Origin: Pascua guehoae
Lineage: Eukaryota; Basidiomycota; Tremellomycetes; Trichosporonales; Trichosporonaceae
Length of the DNA stretch: 64,000 bases
Assembly: GCA_001600415.1 (NCBI GenBank)
Contig: BCJX01000012.1
Span: forward strand, 1,153,239 to 1,217,238
Reading direction: 5' to 3'
The notes beneath the pieces were generated by a model. It saw only the letters and a program-made list of their open reading frames with translations. It was not told the origin of the DNA and made no database searches. Shown here in pieces: positions 23,370 to 36,437 of the stretch. The translations under genes were made by a program, and so were the position numbers. The first letter of the stretch is position 1. Every line of letters begins with the position of its first letter.

Positions 23370-26300
23370 CTAATGCTTGCCGTTGGCGACGGCGGGTTCC
23401 GAGTCGGCCTCGTCCTCGGCAGCCTCGGATGGGTCTGTGGGTGTCAGCCGGCGATCCAAACGCTGTTTTTTTAGCCACGGCCTCACGGGACGCACTGATA
23501 AACTTGATGGTGACAAACTTCAAGACCTCGTCAATGAGAATGACCGGGAACGAGATCCACAGGACGGCCATCCACTCGTCCCAGTTGAGCGGGACAATCT
23601 GGAAGAGATTGGCGAAAAAGGGAACGTAGAGGATCATAAAGTGCAGTGCCATCGAGAGGGTGATCGCGGCGACCAGGTAGGGGTTTGCCCAGAGGGGCAG
23701 GGCAAGGAGCGACTCGTTTTCCGACAGCGAGTTCATGGCGTTGAACATTTCAATCACCACAAGAATGGACAGCGAAATGGTCGTGGCGCGCTTGGCGGCC
23801 TCGCCGGCGAACATGGCGCAGTCGAGGTGTGGGAACGCAGACGCGCAGTTGTGGAAGTGGGTCTGGTGTGAGCGAGAATAGTTGAAGGGGGGATCTTGAG
23901 GCCCAAGATCAAGATCATGAGAGCTAGCTCGGAAGCTTGCCCAAGTTGCTCTCCCCGTTGGCACCTTGTACACTCACAAGTTCGTAAAATGAAATCTGGG
24001 GGCCGCCAGTGTAAAACATGAACCACCACGCGTAACCAAACACGGTCGCAGCGCCGACATAGGTGCCAATGATGAGGTAGCGGATAAAGAGCCAGCCGCC
24101 GACGAGGGGCTCGTTGGCGTTTCGTGGCTTTGTGCGCATAATCTGGTTGTCGGGGGGGTTGAAGCCGAGGGCCGTGGCGGGGAGACCGTCGGTGATGAGG
24201 TTGACCCACAGGAGCTGGACGGGGATGAGCGCCTCTGGCATGCCGAGTAGGACGGTGAGGAAAATGGACACGACCTCGCCAATGTTGCTCGAAATGAGGT
24301 ACCGGATAAACTGCTTTGTGTTGTTGTAAATGGCACGGCCCTCCTCGACGGCACGCTCAATAGTCGCAAAGTTGTCCGTGGCGAGAACCATATCGGCGGC
24401 GAGCTTGGCAACGTCTGTGCCGCTGCCCATGGCAATGCCAATGTCGGCGCGCTTCAGTGCCGGCGCGTCATTGACGCCATCGCCCGTCATGGCCACCACG
24501 AGTCCGAGGCCCTGAAGCAGGTCGACGAGCTGGCTCTTGTGCGTCGGCTCGGTGCGCGAAAACAAGCTCGCGCGCTGGACGGCCGCAATCTTTTCCTCGG
24601 GAGACAGCGCATCCAGCTCGCGGCCGGTGTAGCTCTTGCCCGTGAGGTCCTCGTCGGGGCCAAACACGCCAATTTCCCGGCAAATCGTCTCGGCAGTGTT
24701 CTTGTTGTCGCCTGTAATCACAATCGTCCGGATCCCAGCCATACGGCAGTTTGCAATCGCCGCACGCACCTCGGGGCGAGGCGGGTCGAGCATGCCGACA
24801 AGGCCCACAAACGTCATGTTCTGCTCGAACCGGACATAGTCTTCGGCGCTTTCCGTCTTGTAGTGCTCCACGTTGGCATCCGTCTCATTGACGTACGCGA
24901 GCGCAAGCGTCCGCAATCCACGCTCGCCGTAGGCCTTTTGGACGTCCGCCAGCCGCGCACGCAGCGTCGGTGTGAGTGGTGCCACCACACCCGAGGGCAG
25001 GAGTACCGACGTGCACCGTTCAACCACAGACTCGGGTGCGCCCTTGACCAGCAGCGAAATGACCCCGTCGCGCGATGTCAGGACCGACATGCTCTTGCGG
25101 TCGCGCGAAAACTCAAACGTCAAGAGGCGCTCGATACGCTCCTCGTAGTGGTCGTTGACCGCCATCGCGCGGCGCAGGGGCGAGAGAGTTCCGAGTGTCG
25201 TGTTGAACTGTTCCTCGTCCGATCCAAGCTTCTCCACGAGCACCTTCATGGCGGCCTCGGTCGGCTCACCAACATTGGCATACGTCTCACTCGCCTCGTG
25301 GTACGACACCTTGGCATCATTGCAGATGGCGCAAATCTCGACGAGCTTGTCAACGGCCGCCGTGCGGACCTCGGCGCGAGGAGCATGCCGCCCATCCAAG
25401 GTCGTCACTGCACCGTGCGGCGCGTACGTGGTGCCACCAACCTCGTACTCTGCAACGTGCGAATCGTCGACGACCGTGAGGAAACGCGCGACCGACATTT
25501 GGTTGGTGGTGAGCGTGCCCGTCTTGTCCGAGCAGATGACATTGGTGCAGCCCAGAGTTTCGACCGATGGGAGGTGGCGAACAATCGCGCCGCGCTTGGC
25601 CATCTTCTTGGTCCCGAGTGCGAGGCAGGCAGTGATCACAGCGGCCAGTCCCTCGGGAATGGCAGCGACAGCGAGGGCAACAGCAATCTTGAGATAGTAG
25701 ATGGCACCCTTCAGCCAGCCGTGGTGGCTGGGGTCGTTGAAGTGGCGGATGTTGACGAGCCACACGAGCACGCAAATGACCGAGATGACCTTGGCGAGTT
25801 GGTCGCCAAAGTCGTCGAGCTTGCGCTTGAGCGGCGTCTTTTCGTCCTCGTCGTCCTTTGAGATGCTCGAGTGGATAGCGCCCAGTGCCGTCTTGGGTCC
25901 CGTCAGGACGACAAGCGCGCGAGCAACGCCATTGACGACAGTGGTGCCGGAGAACAGCATGTTGGTCATGTCCTGCTTGACTGCCGACTCATCGCGGATA
26001 GCGCCTTCCGTCTTGCCCACCGACATGGACTCGCCAGTGAGCATCGCCTGATCGACACGGAATGACGACGACGAAAACGACAGAATGCGACAGTCGGCAG
26101 GAATACGGTCGCCGACGTGCACCGTCACAATGTCGCCGGGGACAAGTTCGGTCGCCGGAATGCGGATGACCTGGCCGTTACGCAGCACATGAGCCTCGTC
26201 GGGCGAGTACTCTCGGAGCGCCTGCATGTCAGCTCAAGCTCCCCCAGCCTGTTCAACTCCCACTCACATCAATGGCCTTCTCGGCGTTGGTCTCTTGAAT

Positions 26301-26711
26301 GACACCGACGGCCGCGTTGGCGATCAGGATTAGAAGAATGACGAGCGGCTCTACAAAAGCCGTCATCCACGACCCTCCGGGCTGATCGACATCCTCAAAC
26401 AGCGCCAGAACAAAGGACACAACCGCAGATCCAAGGAGGATGAGCACGAGCTGGTCCTCAAACTGCGCGAGGATGAGCTTGAATAGTGACGACTCTTCGC
26501 TCTCGGGCAACGCTGGTCGTGTCAGTTTCGTCCATCTCTCCCTTCCTCCTGGTCCTCGACTTTTTGGGTTGCTGCCCGCTTGCCACTCACAGTTTTCGCC
26601 ATATAGCTCGCGGTTACGAACCACCTCGTCGGCGGTCAGACCCGTCTTGACGTCGGTGCCGTAAAACGCCAGGGCGTCCTGCGGCGTGTACGTCCACGCG
26701 TTGGCCAGCAT
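23370..26711 (-). CDS. SERCA-type Ca2+-transporting P-type ATPase
   Basis: Pumps Ca2+ into the ER or a related compartment. Exons: 26711-26591, 26512-26268, 26221-23978 and 23862 to about 23370, roughly 1030 residues. The order is right for SERCA: cytosolic N-terminus, M1-M2, actuator loop with LTGES, PEGL in M4 ([16 protein letters not shown]), phosphorylation site SDKTGTLT near residue 353, KGAPE nucleotide site, [12 protein letters not shown] hinge, then [10 protein letters not shown] (M5) and [14 protein letters not shown] (M6) with the Ca2+ ligands Asn, Glu and Asp. Near the C-terminus a run of seven A (T7 at 23466-23472 on the plus strand) coincides with a frame change: read one base on, the frame gives an acidic, GC3-rich tail ending EPAVANGKH and a stop at 23370; read straight, it gives an unlikely Arg/Trp tail to 23284. 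Confidence 0.93.
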
Positions 26712-27337
26712 CGCGAAAATATTAAAGAGAGATGGGGAAGAGCGATAGAGAAGGGCACGATTGTAAAGTGGAGGTTTTTGTTTTCAACGTTGCTGCCGTC
26801 ACCAATTTGGTCGAGCAATGGCGACACGCTTTGCCAGGGTGCACGTTTGGTTGCAAGGGCCTGTGGGCGCCACGTTGGTCGGTAAGAGTCGCCTGTATGC
26901 TTGCTCGTCTTGATACAATGAGAGTGTCTATGTGTTAATTCGTAAGCCAACTGTGCGACGACGCGCAATGCCAAAACGACTGTCAAGGAGGTCCTCCACG
27001 TCGACATGTCGACGAGGGACATGCCATTTTCCAGTCTCGGTGCCAGGTCGCTCGCTTTCGGCGCACGGCCCGGGCGGGGCGACTGGCTGGCTGGCAGGGT
27101 GGGCCTGATCGGCCTGGCCGGCCAAGGCCGATTGATTGAACAGGGATAACCACGTGGTCAACGTGGTACATCTGGTTCCGTCCATCACCGCACCCTTTGG
27201 ACCATGGTCAACGCGTCACAACCTCGTTGAAAGAGATTGAGAGCAAGATGCCAGATGGCAACAATCCGCGAACCACGACAACAAACCATCTCACCACCGA
27301 CAACCTCACCAAACGCCAGAGTGCTTGACATGGTACA
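26712..27337. other. Divergent promoter of the Ca2+ pump and dynactin-4 genes
   Basis: About 630 bases between two starts facing away from each other. No coding exon recognised. Confidence 0.55.
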
Positions 27338-29475
27338 ATGACAGACTCAATCCTCTACCACTGTCCTCATACCGAACCTCCCCGCGCGCCCCTACCACCA
27401 GCGTACGCCTCGTCGTTTACCGACTTCTCCCCGCTCGAGTCGCTCTACTTTTGCGAAGAATGCGACGCAATCAGGTGTGACCAATGTGTCTCCATCGAAG
27501 TAGCGAGCTACTATTGCCCATGCTGTCTATTCGACGTCCTCGGCGCCAATGTTCGCGATGACAAGAACCGGTGCGTCTACTTTGATGGCACCGCCACCAC
27601 CACCCATTACTGACAGACCCAGTTGCGCACGGTCCTGCTTCCAATGTCCCCAATGCTCATCGGCCATGGCGATCCCTCCCGCCGACAGCAGGCCTGCACA
27701 ACATGCTCCTGATGCTGCGGGTGGCTCGTCGCGCCATCGCGATGCGCCCTACTTTCTTCTTTGCCCCGCTTGCAAGTGGTCGAGTCGGGACATCCAGTGG
27801 ACGTTTGAGAAGCCCTCCTCTGTTGCAAGTGCGTCCGCTGATATGATAGACTTTGTTCACCAAGCGGTTGTCTGACACTGTACACAGGCCAAGTCGCAAA
27901 GATTAACACGGCCGCCAACGATACGCTGGACGAATATGACGGGCTCCGCGTTCATCTCGAGACATTCTTGTCGCAGACTGCACCTCCTGCCACGCGTGGC
28001 CACCGCCGAGGCCCATCACGCCACATCGCGCTGGCTGCGCAGCAGGCACTCCGGCGAGGTGTACCTGGCATGTCGTCGTCGACTCCACGCCGACCCCGTG
28101 TACGGGGAAAGGTATCGGAGAAGAATGACAAGGTTGGGTGGGACGTAATGGCCCCATACGAACCAAAGGCAGGGAGCTGGCGAGAGGTCAGCCTCGTGCG
28201 CGGCATGGAGGACGTTGAGGCCATGCGCGACATGGAGGGCGAGGAAGTTGCGCCACTGGAGAGGCGATGGGCCAGTGCATGGGATACGCCACGGTTGGCA
28301 TGGTGGGTGCCTATGTCAGTCTGCATCTTCTGACCCATACAGCGACACGGTTCCCCAGAGGGTCCCTCTCCAGGCAAAACTCACCAAGCGGTGTCCTCAT
28401 CCTTCGTGCCGTCATATCCTGATTCAACCCGACGCCAAGAGCGTGCGCATGCTCATCAAGACGACTGCCGTGAATTACCTACCTACACTCGAGATTGGTC
28501 GCCGGCGGCGACGGGTTGGAGAGGACCTGCGGGATGCCATGAACGATGAGGACCTCGAGCGGCGGCGACGGGAACGGCGGCGCACAAGGCTTCACTATGC
28601 CAAAGAAGAGGATGAAGACATGGCAGCCCCGCTGACGGCGGGTGAAGTCGTAAGTCGTGTTTGCAAACGCCGTGTACGGCGTTTGGCTAACGTTCCCACA
28701 GTATACGTTTCAGCTGGCATTTACAAACCCACTCTACGACCCCATCCAGATTCGTCTCGCTGCTGCCCACCAGCCCCGCCCGCCCGTCGCTCCCAATAAC
28801 CACCTATACATCCCCACGGCGCACTTTACGGTTGGCGCGCTCAAGGAGGCGTGGGTGTACGACGATGAAGACGACGAGTCAACGGGTACGGAAGACGACT
28901 CTATGCCCGACGCCGCTGGCAAGGCGCGTATGAGCCTCGGAGGGGGTCGGCATCGGGGACGCGACGCGGGCATTGAGAAGCGTGGAAACATTACAAAGGT
29001 GCCCATCGAGGTCGAGGTGCTGCCTGGAGCTGATGGCCCCGTCGAGGTGAGTTGACAACACGGACTTGATGTGATACAGGGCAGGTTGGGTCGTCGAGGT
29101 TGTTTCGGGTGACACGGGTGGGCTAGTGACCCTGGTTCTTTACGTTGTGTGGCGCCACGCGTGCCGCTTGGTGGTGGTTTAAAGTTCGCGTGGTGGACAT
29201 GGGCCATCTCTCTAGCTCCTCTCACATGTTTGGGTCCATGTCGCAAATCGCGCATGAGCCTGGCCTCTTTGATGGTGTTGAAAATTACCGCATTTTGATG
29301 GGTGCCTGGTTCGACAAGGAGGGGTTCAACCACTGCTGACACGTTTTCCCCCCAGTTTGACCTTGATGTGCGTTTTACGTATCGCGCGGACGACGCCGAG
29401 GGCAAGGACGACGAAGAGTACAAGACGTTTACGTTCTGGACGCGTGTGTGTGCTGGGACTGTGGAGGAGGCGTAA
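27338..29475 (+). CDS. Dynactin subunit 4 (p62)
   Basis: Part of the pointed-end complex of dynactin, the dynein cofactor. Six exons, 27338-27570, 27623-27828, 27888-28302, 28343-28649, 28702-29046 and 29356-29475, join in phase to 541 residues. The N-terminal metal-binding region has the characteristic cysteine pairs: YHCPHTEPP, YFCEECDAIRCDQCVS, YYCPCC, then FQCPQCSSAM and LLCPACKWSS. Mid-protein is VPLQAKLTKRCPHPSCRH, a hallmark of p62 (LRxKxxKRCRxC-like). The C-terminal half is beta-rich (FTNPLYDPIQIRL, FDLDVRFTYRADD, FTFWTRV), like the p62 Ig-type domain. The last intron (29047-29355) is longer than the others. The start is the first ATG before the cysteine region. Identity is secure by overall pattern. 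Confidence 0.88.
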
Positions 29476-31124
29476 GAGTTCAAGGTGGTGAGGCGTATTA
29501 TAGTGTGCGGCAGTGTCCATGATGTATGCATTGGCTGGTATTGGCCTGCAGGTGTTGCTCTTTTTAAAGACTGGATGTAGGATGCCAAGTGAAATAAGAT
29601 CCATGTGGCTTGGAAAGTCAGGGAACCTGCAATACCTAGATAATGAGAGGGAGCCGACGAGGAGAGAGAGAGGAGAAGCGACCCAGCTACCGCGCGACAG
29701 GACAGAGCAGTGTCAGCCAACAAATGCGACCTATTTTCCTGTGCGTGCCTCAGTATGAGCTCATGCCTCTCTCTGTCTGGTCACAATGAGCCCCCCCAGT
29801 AGTGCTGGGATTTGGCCCCTAAGTCTCCCCGCAAGGTCAGAACTGGGCGCCATGGCGTCCGGCGTCGTAGGCGGGCTGCCACGGCCTGAACACACAAAAG
29901 ACAATTAATTGTACGAGAGGGGCGTATTGCTAGCATGGGACACGACGTGAGTCGGGGGTTTATGCAAGGCTGCCAGAGTGCCAGAGTGAATACAGTAGGA
30001 GCCCACGCTACAGCATGCATGCATGCAGGTCGTCGATGGAGGCGAGGTGGGGCCTGGGTGGTTGGCCTCGGACGCGAGGGCCCTGCGCGCCTTGGACACA
30101 TGCACACCCACCACACCACGTACGGTACGGTACTTTGCATCTCATCCCCCCACACACATACCAGCCCTGCCTCCCATTCCGACCGCCCCGTCAGGTACCC
30201 ACCGCCATCCTTGTCAAGGTCGCACCACCCCTTGCTTGCATCTAAACAACTCGCACAACACGTTCATCTACGCGCCGTTTCTCCTCTTGATCCCACTCGC
30301 ACGACTCGGCACGCTACTCGGTCACACCTCGCGCGCCTGCACGCACGCATTGGCCTCGCAACCTCCCGAGACGCACGCGCCTCGTTTCCTCCTGTGTGAC
30401 GGGCAACTCTTGCGTGCCGTCTGCACCGTGGGGGCTGGGGCTTGCGCGCGCTGCCCCACCAGATTACTGGATCACTGGATTACCAGCCTGCTACCCGCAG
30501 CGTGCTCGCTGCTGAAGCGGCTGCACAGCGACGCCCTTGCGCGTGTGGTGTGGTGATTGTGGTCGCGTGGCTGCTGGTTTGCGGCAGTGGCTGGAGGCCA
30601 GACATAGGGGTGGCTTACGCACCGACAGTGCCGTCACGTCCATCAATCACTTTACCTCGGCACCCCCCCCCCCCCCCCCCCCATTGTCGTGCGCGTCCTC
30701 GCATCCTTTCCGTTCCATCTTTGATCCATCTTTCTCTCTCCAGCCTACCGTCGCGACTCCCCTCGTCGCCCCTCGACGGCCGTCATCGTCAGCCACCACA
30801 ACCACCACCAGCCCTGTGGCCCTCGACGCCTCGACACACCTGCCTGTGCCCCGTGCACTCTTGCAGCCCGTCCAGCCAGCCCCGCGGTGACCTCTTCTAG
30901 CGGGTCGCACTAGACGCGACGCCCACGGGCGCCCTCATCCATCCACTCGACTGGCACATAGAGATCGACGTGCCGCAGCAAAAAAGGAACCGCTATCGCA
31001 GCACTAGGCAGCCCGTTAACGCCCCATCATCGACATTACCTTCCCCCCTCTCTCTCCTGTTCAACAACACCTTCCGAGCATCGCCCAGCGCATCCGCAGC
31101 GACGGCCAGCTGCGACCTCGAGAT
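29476..31124. other. Long intergenic region with C20 run
   Basis: About 1.65 kb between dynactin-4 and the Ser/Pro-rich gene. The right half is pyrimidine-rich with a C20 homopolymer and looks like an extended promoter and leader. No gene or RNA was recognised. Confidence 0.5.
30663..30682. repeat. Homopolymer of 20 C
   Basis: Twenty consecutive C on the plus strand in the region upstream of the Ser/Pro-rich gene. Confidence 0.9.
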
Positions 31125-34100
31125 ATGATGCCGCCGCGCGCGAACGGACACCCTGGCAACGTCGCGTACGGCGGCCTCGTCCTGTCTGCGTCGCCGTCCC
31201 AGGACACCATCTACTCCCAATACACCACCTCGCGTACGTCACTCTCCTCTCGTCTCGTACCCCCCGCCCTTGCGCACACAGCGACAGACACACTCTGCAC
31301 GCATAACCAACGTGTTGTCTGCAGCGACTCGAATGTCCGAAGAGGCGGCCTCGACTGCTAGCACATCTGCACATTGGGCCTTGCTTCTGTCCCTGCACAT
31401 CGGCCGCTTCCACCGTGCACGCTGCGCGCCGCCACCATGAGCTTCTGCCTTGCTGCTTACAGATGTTCCCTGCGCGCCCCATTGCCCATCCCTCCAATCC
31501 CACAAGTGCTAACTCGCAGCCATGTCTGATCACGTTGGACAAGTTCCCGACGGCGGCGTGCCAGGCGGCGACATGCGACGCTCTACAGGCTCGTCGGACG
31601 CGCTTCAGTACTACTGGTCGAGTTCAGCAGGGGAGCGAGCCAGCTCATTCACGTCGAGCTTTGGTCTCTCGCCAAAGGACTCGCCCCGGGCCGTCCTGAG
31701 CTCGCCCTACTCGCTCTCTGCGCACCCTGTCCTTCACGAAGCAAACTCGAATCTGTCGCTCCGTGAGATGGCCGAGCGCGACGCCGAGTACCTGCGCACC
31801 AGTGATAGCGGGAGCGGCTCGGCGCCCAAGGGCTCGTCTGAGCATTTACTACCACCAGATAGCCAGGCCAGCAGACTGGCAGTTGACACGGACAGAAGCA
31901 GTCTGCGGGACAGGAATACGCCTGTATCCGAGGCCGGTCCGAGTAACCGGCGTATCCAGTTGGTGTGGAACTCGAGCGACGGGAGTGTGAGTGGCCTCGC
32001 GTCAGCACCGTCGTCTGGCTCCATTGGCCAGACACCACCGGGAAGCCACAGCCGGCACTCGTCGACCAACTCGAGCGAGAGCGAGTACTCGCTTGTCGAC
32101 GAAGACGACTCGGCACCACGCAGAGAACATGCACTTCACCCCGCACCCAGGTCTCATCGACATGGCGTCGTTGACACGGATGGCAACCTCGGAATGCTAC
32201 TCGACCCGGGTCTTGAAGATTGGACGAGCCAGCGTCTGTCTCCAGTGGTCCAGTCTCCAGCGACACAGTCACCTGCGACACAGTCTCCGCAACGCCCAAA
32301 CCACCCACCCAAACTTGTTGTCCCAGCACCACGCGCGGCAAGGGCACTGCCTGCTATCCCCGTCGCATCTCCCGTCAGCCCCAATACCGGCCGCGGGGCA
32401 GCCGACTCTGCAATGTGGCGTACCCCGTCGCAGCCGCCCCAACTTGAGCGGCCACTCATCTCCCCAGTCAACTTATCGGCTATTGTCCGCACTCCGTCCC
32501 CCGGCACCCAAAGTTCGGGCGGCGACTCTACACCGCGGAACAGCATACGAAACAGTACACGAGACAGCACCCAAACTGTCCGATCGTCGCAGACGGGACG
32601 TAACTCGCAAAGCCCGCTCGGGCGTGATCAGCGGTTTGCACCACCGTCCAGTGGTCGGCTGCTGTTTGTCGCTCCTCCAGACGTATCCCGCCGCTCGCTT
32701 GATGAGCTCGAGCGCGAGTACGTGGGTCTGGGGCTTGATGATGCACGAGGCGAGCGCGGGGGCCGTGTCGGTCTTGCCATTGGCAACCCACGAGAGGATG
32801 CCATGCCCCATTCGGCCCCCCCGTTGAAAACCGGGTTTGGGGAGATTGAGATTCCAGGGCAGCGTGCACGGCCAACCTCACTCTTACCCCCTGCTGTGCT
32901 GGCCGCAAGGGCCGCAAAGCCAAGAGCCTCACCTCGGTCATCGCTCAGCACGCCTGTCCAAGAGTCACCAGAAATCCCAGAAGATACACCGACCACAGCA
33001 CGACCGCCAACACTCGAGGCTCCAGAGCTCCCACCGAGGAGCCAACTGCGTCGACCGTGAGTCACTAACGAGACGACTGAGACACTGACGTTTCAGCTCC
33101 CCTACCCCAAGCAACCCCGACCGTCGCAGTCCTGCCGGTCGCAGCCCGGCGAGCAGCACACGTTCACATTCGGGAGGTACTCCTCCTGGCACCAACCCGG
33201 TTGTTGGCACACCGGTCGGCAGCACGCGTTCCACAAGCAGTCCAAATCGCGGCACACCAGACTCCACTGCCGCACGTTCAGACCGCCCGACATTTGGTGA
33301 CAAGCTTGTCACGCCACCAGACGATCTCGCCCTACCCCTCCAGCCACCAGTGACCCTGCACACTCCCCAGATGCACGCACAGAGGCTCTCGGCCGCCCAA
33401 CTGCCCACCATTATCAACACGCCACACACGCCCGTAGCGTCACCACGGGCACCAGGAAGAGGACGCAGCGGCTCGTCGCCAGCCGCAGCGTCTTGTGTTG
33501 AAAAGCAGTCCAAGTCGTCGTCTGGGTCACGCGGAGGAACACCCGTCAAAGCGTCGGGTACGCTTCAAGACCTCACCGACATTCTCACTGGGGCCATTGA
33601 CGACATTGGTCTTGTCGACTCGCGCGATATGGCACCACAGAACGAGCCCACCAAGATCAACAACAACGCGAATGTGGGCCGCAGGCAGTCCCCTGTCAAT
33701 CACCGCGCCATGACTGCGCCATCCAGCGTCTCACCCAATGTTACGGAACATCCACGCCTGTCGCCCACAACGCCCGTGTTTCCACCGTCGACTGCAGCAC
33801 ATGCGTCCCCCCGTCCGCCGATCCACCACCACGCGGCGTCAGCCGGGTCGATTGGCCTTGGGCTGGGCAACCTCTCGACGAGCCCAGCTGCACCACCACC
33901 ACCGCCACATCACCATCGCCCAACTGCATCCTCAGCGTCAATGGTGACGCGACACGTCCGGAAGGCGTCTTCGATCCTCTCGATGCGTACGACTGCAAGC
34001 TCGCCAACCGTGCCGACGTTTCCTCCTACGGGAGCAGGGGCTTTCCCCGTGGCGGTCATGTATGGCCACATCAAGCAGCTCAAATCGTCTGCTGAGCGTG

Positions 34101-35412
34101 CGCGCGCGTATTCCGCTGGCGTCCGCGAGCTTGGCCGCGCTGACACTGGCCTTCGAGACTGGGTCTCGTTCTATCGTGAGTTTTGTTTGGGTGGCGTGCA
34201 GTGTGCCGACATGTGAGATGGCTGGCTGACATGGTAACAGAATCTGGCGGTCGGATCGCGACAACGCAGCCAAACAAACAATCGGCCATGGCACAGTTGG
34301 GTGTGGCCGGTCACGAGCGCGAACCTTCAGGGCCTAGTGGTCTGGGCGTTCCCGAACCGGCTTTTCGCAACACCTCTGCATCCTCCGAGTTCCCCATGCG
34401 CCCAGACGCGTACTCTGCGCAGGCAATTTCCGTTCGCAATATCGACATGTTGGACGGACCGACCGCGCTGCCCCCCAACCTCCCTTACCCCCAGCTGCAG
34501 AATGCGATCAAGTCGTCGGGGTCAATGCAGAGCATCCAGAGCATTGCGACCATGGCCTCGGGGCGTGGCGGTCGCGGCCTCTTGTCTGCCTTGCGACTGA
34601 AAAAGGAAAAGGAGAGCACGTCGCTGCCACCACCGACTGGCTATGCCAACCTCGGCACGTCACCTGGCGGCGGCGCGGCCAAGCGCTCCGTTGACCTGCG
34701 CACAGTAACCATTGGCAACCCATCCTACTCCCCTGGTCCCGGTCCGGGCCGGTCGTCGCTTGATTCGGCCGACCCAGCGGGCCGCCTCCAGCCCCCCATG
34801 TCAGGCCCACGCGGTCCGCGCGGCGCAAACGACGGCCCAGTGCCTGCGCGTGCGAGCTTTGACGTGCCCCGCCCGCTGGCAACGACGGGTCTACCGCGCA
34901 CGAGCCTCGACTCGCCGCGCGCGAGCCCCATCTCGCGCGGCTCGAGCGGCGGTGCCCAGGGTTCAGTGTCAGGGCCACTCGCACAAGGCGGCTCACCGCT
35001 GCCCCCGAGTCTCAACCTCGCCAACATGAATGCCAACCTGCCGAGTCTGCCCCGTGATGCCCGCGAAGGGTCGCCACTCGCCCGTGGCGGCATGTTTGTG
35101 CCCACCGACGACGATCTCCGGCTCGTCAGCGACATGCTGCCACAGGCGGAACGGCCCGTCTTGCGCAAGTATCTCGAGCGGTTCGGAGACACGAGCGATG
35201 CCATGACGTGAGTGCGAATGGGGGTTTGATATGGGGACATGGACGTGGCGGTGGATCCGACGGTGGACCCTTCCTATGTGGCCATGTGGACCTGCTGAGT
35301 GTGCACTCTACTTGAGCGGTAGCACCTTTCGAGTTTATCGCAAGGCACTCGATGCTGACATGACAGAGCTTACCTCGAGGACGAGGCACATGGCACCCTG
35401 CTGCGGGCATAG
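31125..35412 (+). CDS. Very long Ser/Pro-rich protein with a UBA/CUE-like C-terminus, unknown function
   Basis: Five exons, 31125-31233, 31520-33056, 33097-34175, 34241-35207 and 35367-35412, join in phase to 1245 residues. Most of the chain is Ser/Pro/Thr/Gly-rich and surely disordered, with many SP and TP sites (including short SPATQ repeats near residue 285) that would suit proline-directed kinases. Two parts look folded. Around residues 885-920 a helical segment contains VMYGHIKQLKSSAERARAYS, then ELGRADTGLRDWVSFYR. At the C-terminus LRLVSDMLPQAERPVLRKYL followed by ERFGDTSDAM and TAYLEDEAHGTLLRA has the three-helix rhythm of a UBA or CUE domain. The last exon is inferred: using the GTGAGT donor at 35208 replaces a stop after ...DAMT by AYLEDE, extending the helical pattern. 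I do not recognise a named orthologue; a signalling or polarity scaffold is a guess. Confidence 0.75.
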
Positions 35413-36333
35413 TGCAGGGAGAGCAGGGGGGCAGAGCGTGACAAGAGGAAAGTGGTAAGACTGCGCGGCAAGACCGAAACGCAACGAAGGGAGATGCCAC
35501 GACACACGACGATATGTGACACGGGAGAGAGACGTAGACACCCGTGTAGAGGCCGGTATATACTGGTGGCCAACAATGCCACGGACAATGTACTCTAGCT
35601 TGTTTGTGACGCTGCATCGGATAGGCAAGTGGTTGGCTCCCAGTGTTGGAGTTGGGCTGTCCAGCGCTATGGTGATGCAAGTTACTCTGAACTCTGTAGG
35701 GCAGACTCTGCTGTCCAGTTGGTGATATTGCAACACGACTCGGCACAGCCATGGGCAGGAATACAGCACGGCGAAACTACTGTATGCACAGCCAAAGTCA
35801 TGGATGCTGCAAACCATGCCTAGAGTTCAGTCCTCAACGAGCGCACGCTGAATTTTCGTGTTAAATTGGAATCTTGTTGGAACTCCCACTTTCTGTTTAC
35901 AACCATGTCAAACTCTGATTCTGATCCTGCCATTGACCCGTGTACCGGAATCAAAATTTTCCGGTAAAGAGGCATGAAGGCCCCACTGAATGAGGGGACT
36001 TGCGTCTTCTACAGACCCTTGAATTGAATATGAATTATTATAATTATTTCATTGGTTCCTAGTTTGTTGATTTTACTTCGTCATTCTACAGTTCTCGCAC
36101 CCAAAGTCGGCAAGATTGTTTCGAGCTGCCTGTCGCTCATGCGGTGTTCTGTACCAGCACACATCTGTCCATAGTCACCCGTGCCAATATAACGATGCCG
36201 CTCAAGGGCAGCCAGCTCCCGACAAGCTCCCCATACCCCCCAATCACTAAGACATCAAATCTCAAGGCCACACACCGTCCCAATAAGTGAATTGGCTCAC
36301 TCGCGGCATCACGACCATCCTCTTCCACAGGTC
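35413..36333. other. Intergenic, locally AT-rich
   Basis: Downstream of the Ser/Pro-rich gene. The part from 35830 to 36110 is clearly AT-richer than the rest of the window, with long A/T words. No reading frame, inverted repeat or long terminal repeat could be shown. Confidence 0.5.
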
Positions 36334-36429
36334 TCTTCGCTAGTATATCGGTTAGTATAATCGCCTCTCAAGAGAGAGCCTTTCAACAGAAAGATCGCGA
36401 TAGAGCAGGGTTCGACTCCCTGGCGGAGA
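36334..36429 (+). tRNA. tRNA-Glu(CUC) with a 25-base intron
   Basis: The acceptor stem TCTTCGC pairs with GCGGAGA. T8-A9 follow, then D stem GTAT/GTAT, anticodon stem ATCGC/GCGAT with loop CTCTCA...C (anticodon CTC), and T arm CAGGG-TTCGACT-CCCTG. An intron of about 25 bases sits after position 37 and begins AGAGAG, complementary to the CTCTC of the loop. A T5 run follows the gene at 36433-36437. All stems close, so it should be functional. Confidence 0.88.
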
Positions 36430-36437
36430 AGCTTTTT

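Noticed and set aside
24539..25861. A 440-codon frame antisense to the Ca2+ pump
   Set aside because: It mirrors the coding strand of a clearly conserved pump; GC-rich third positions keep the opposite strand open. No recognisable domain.
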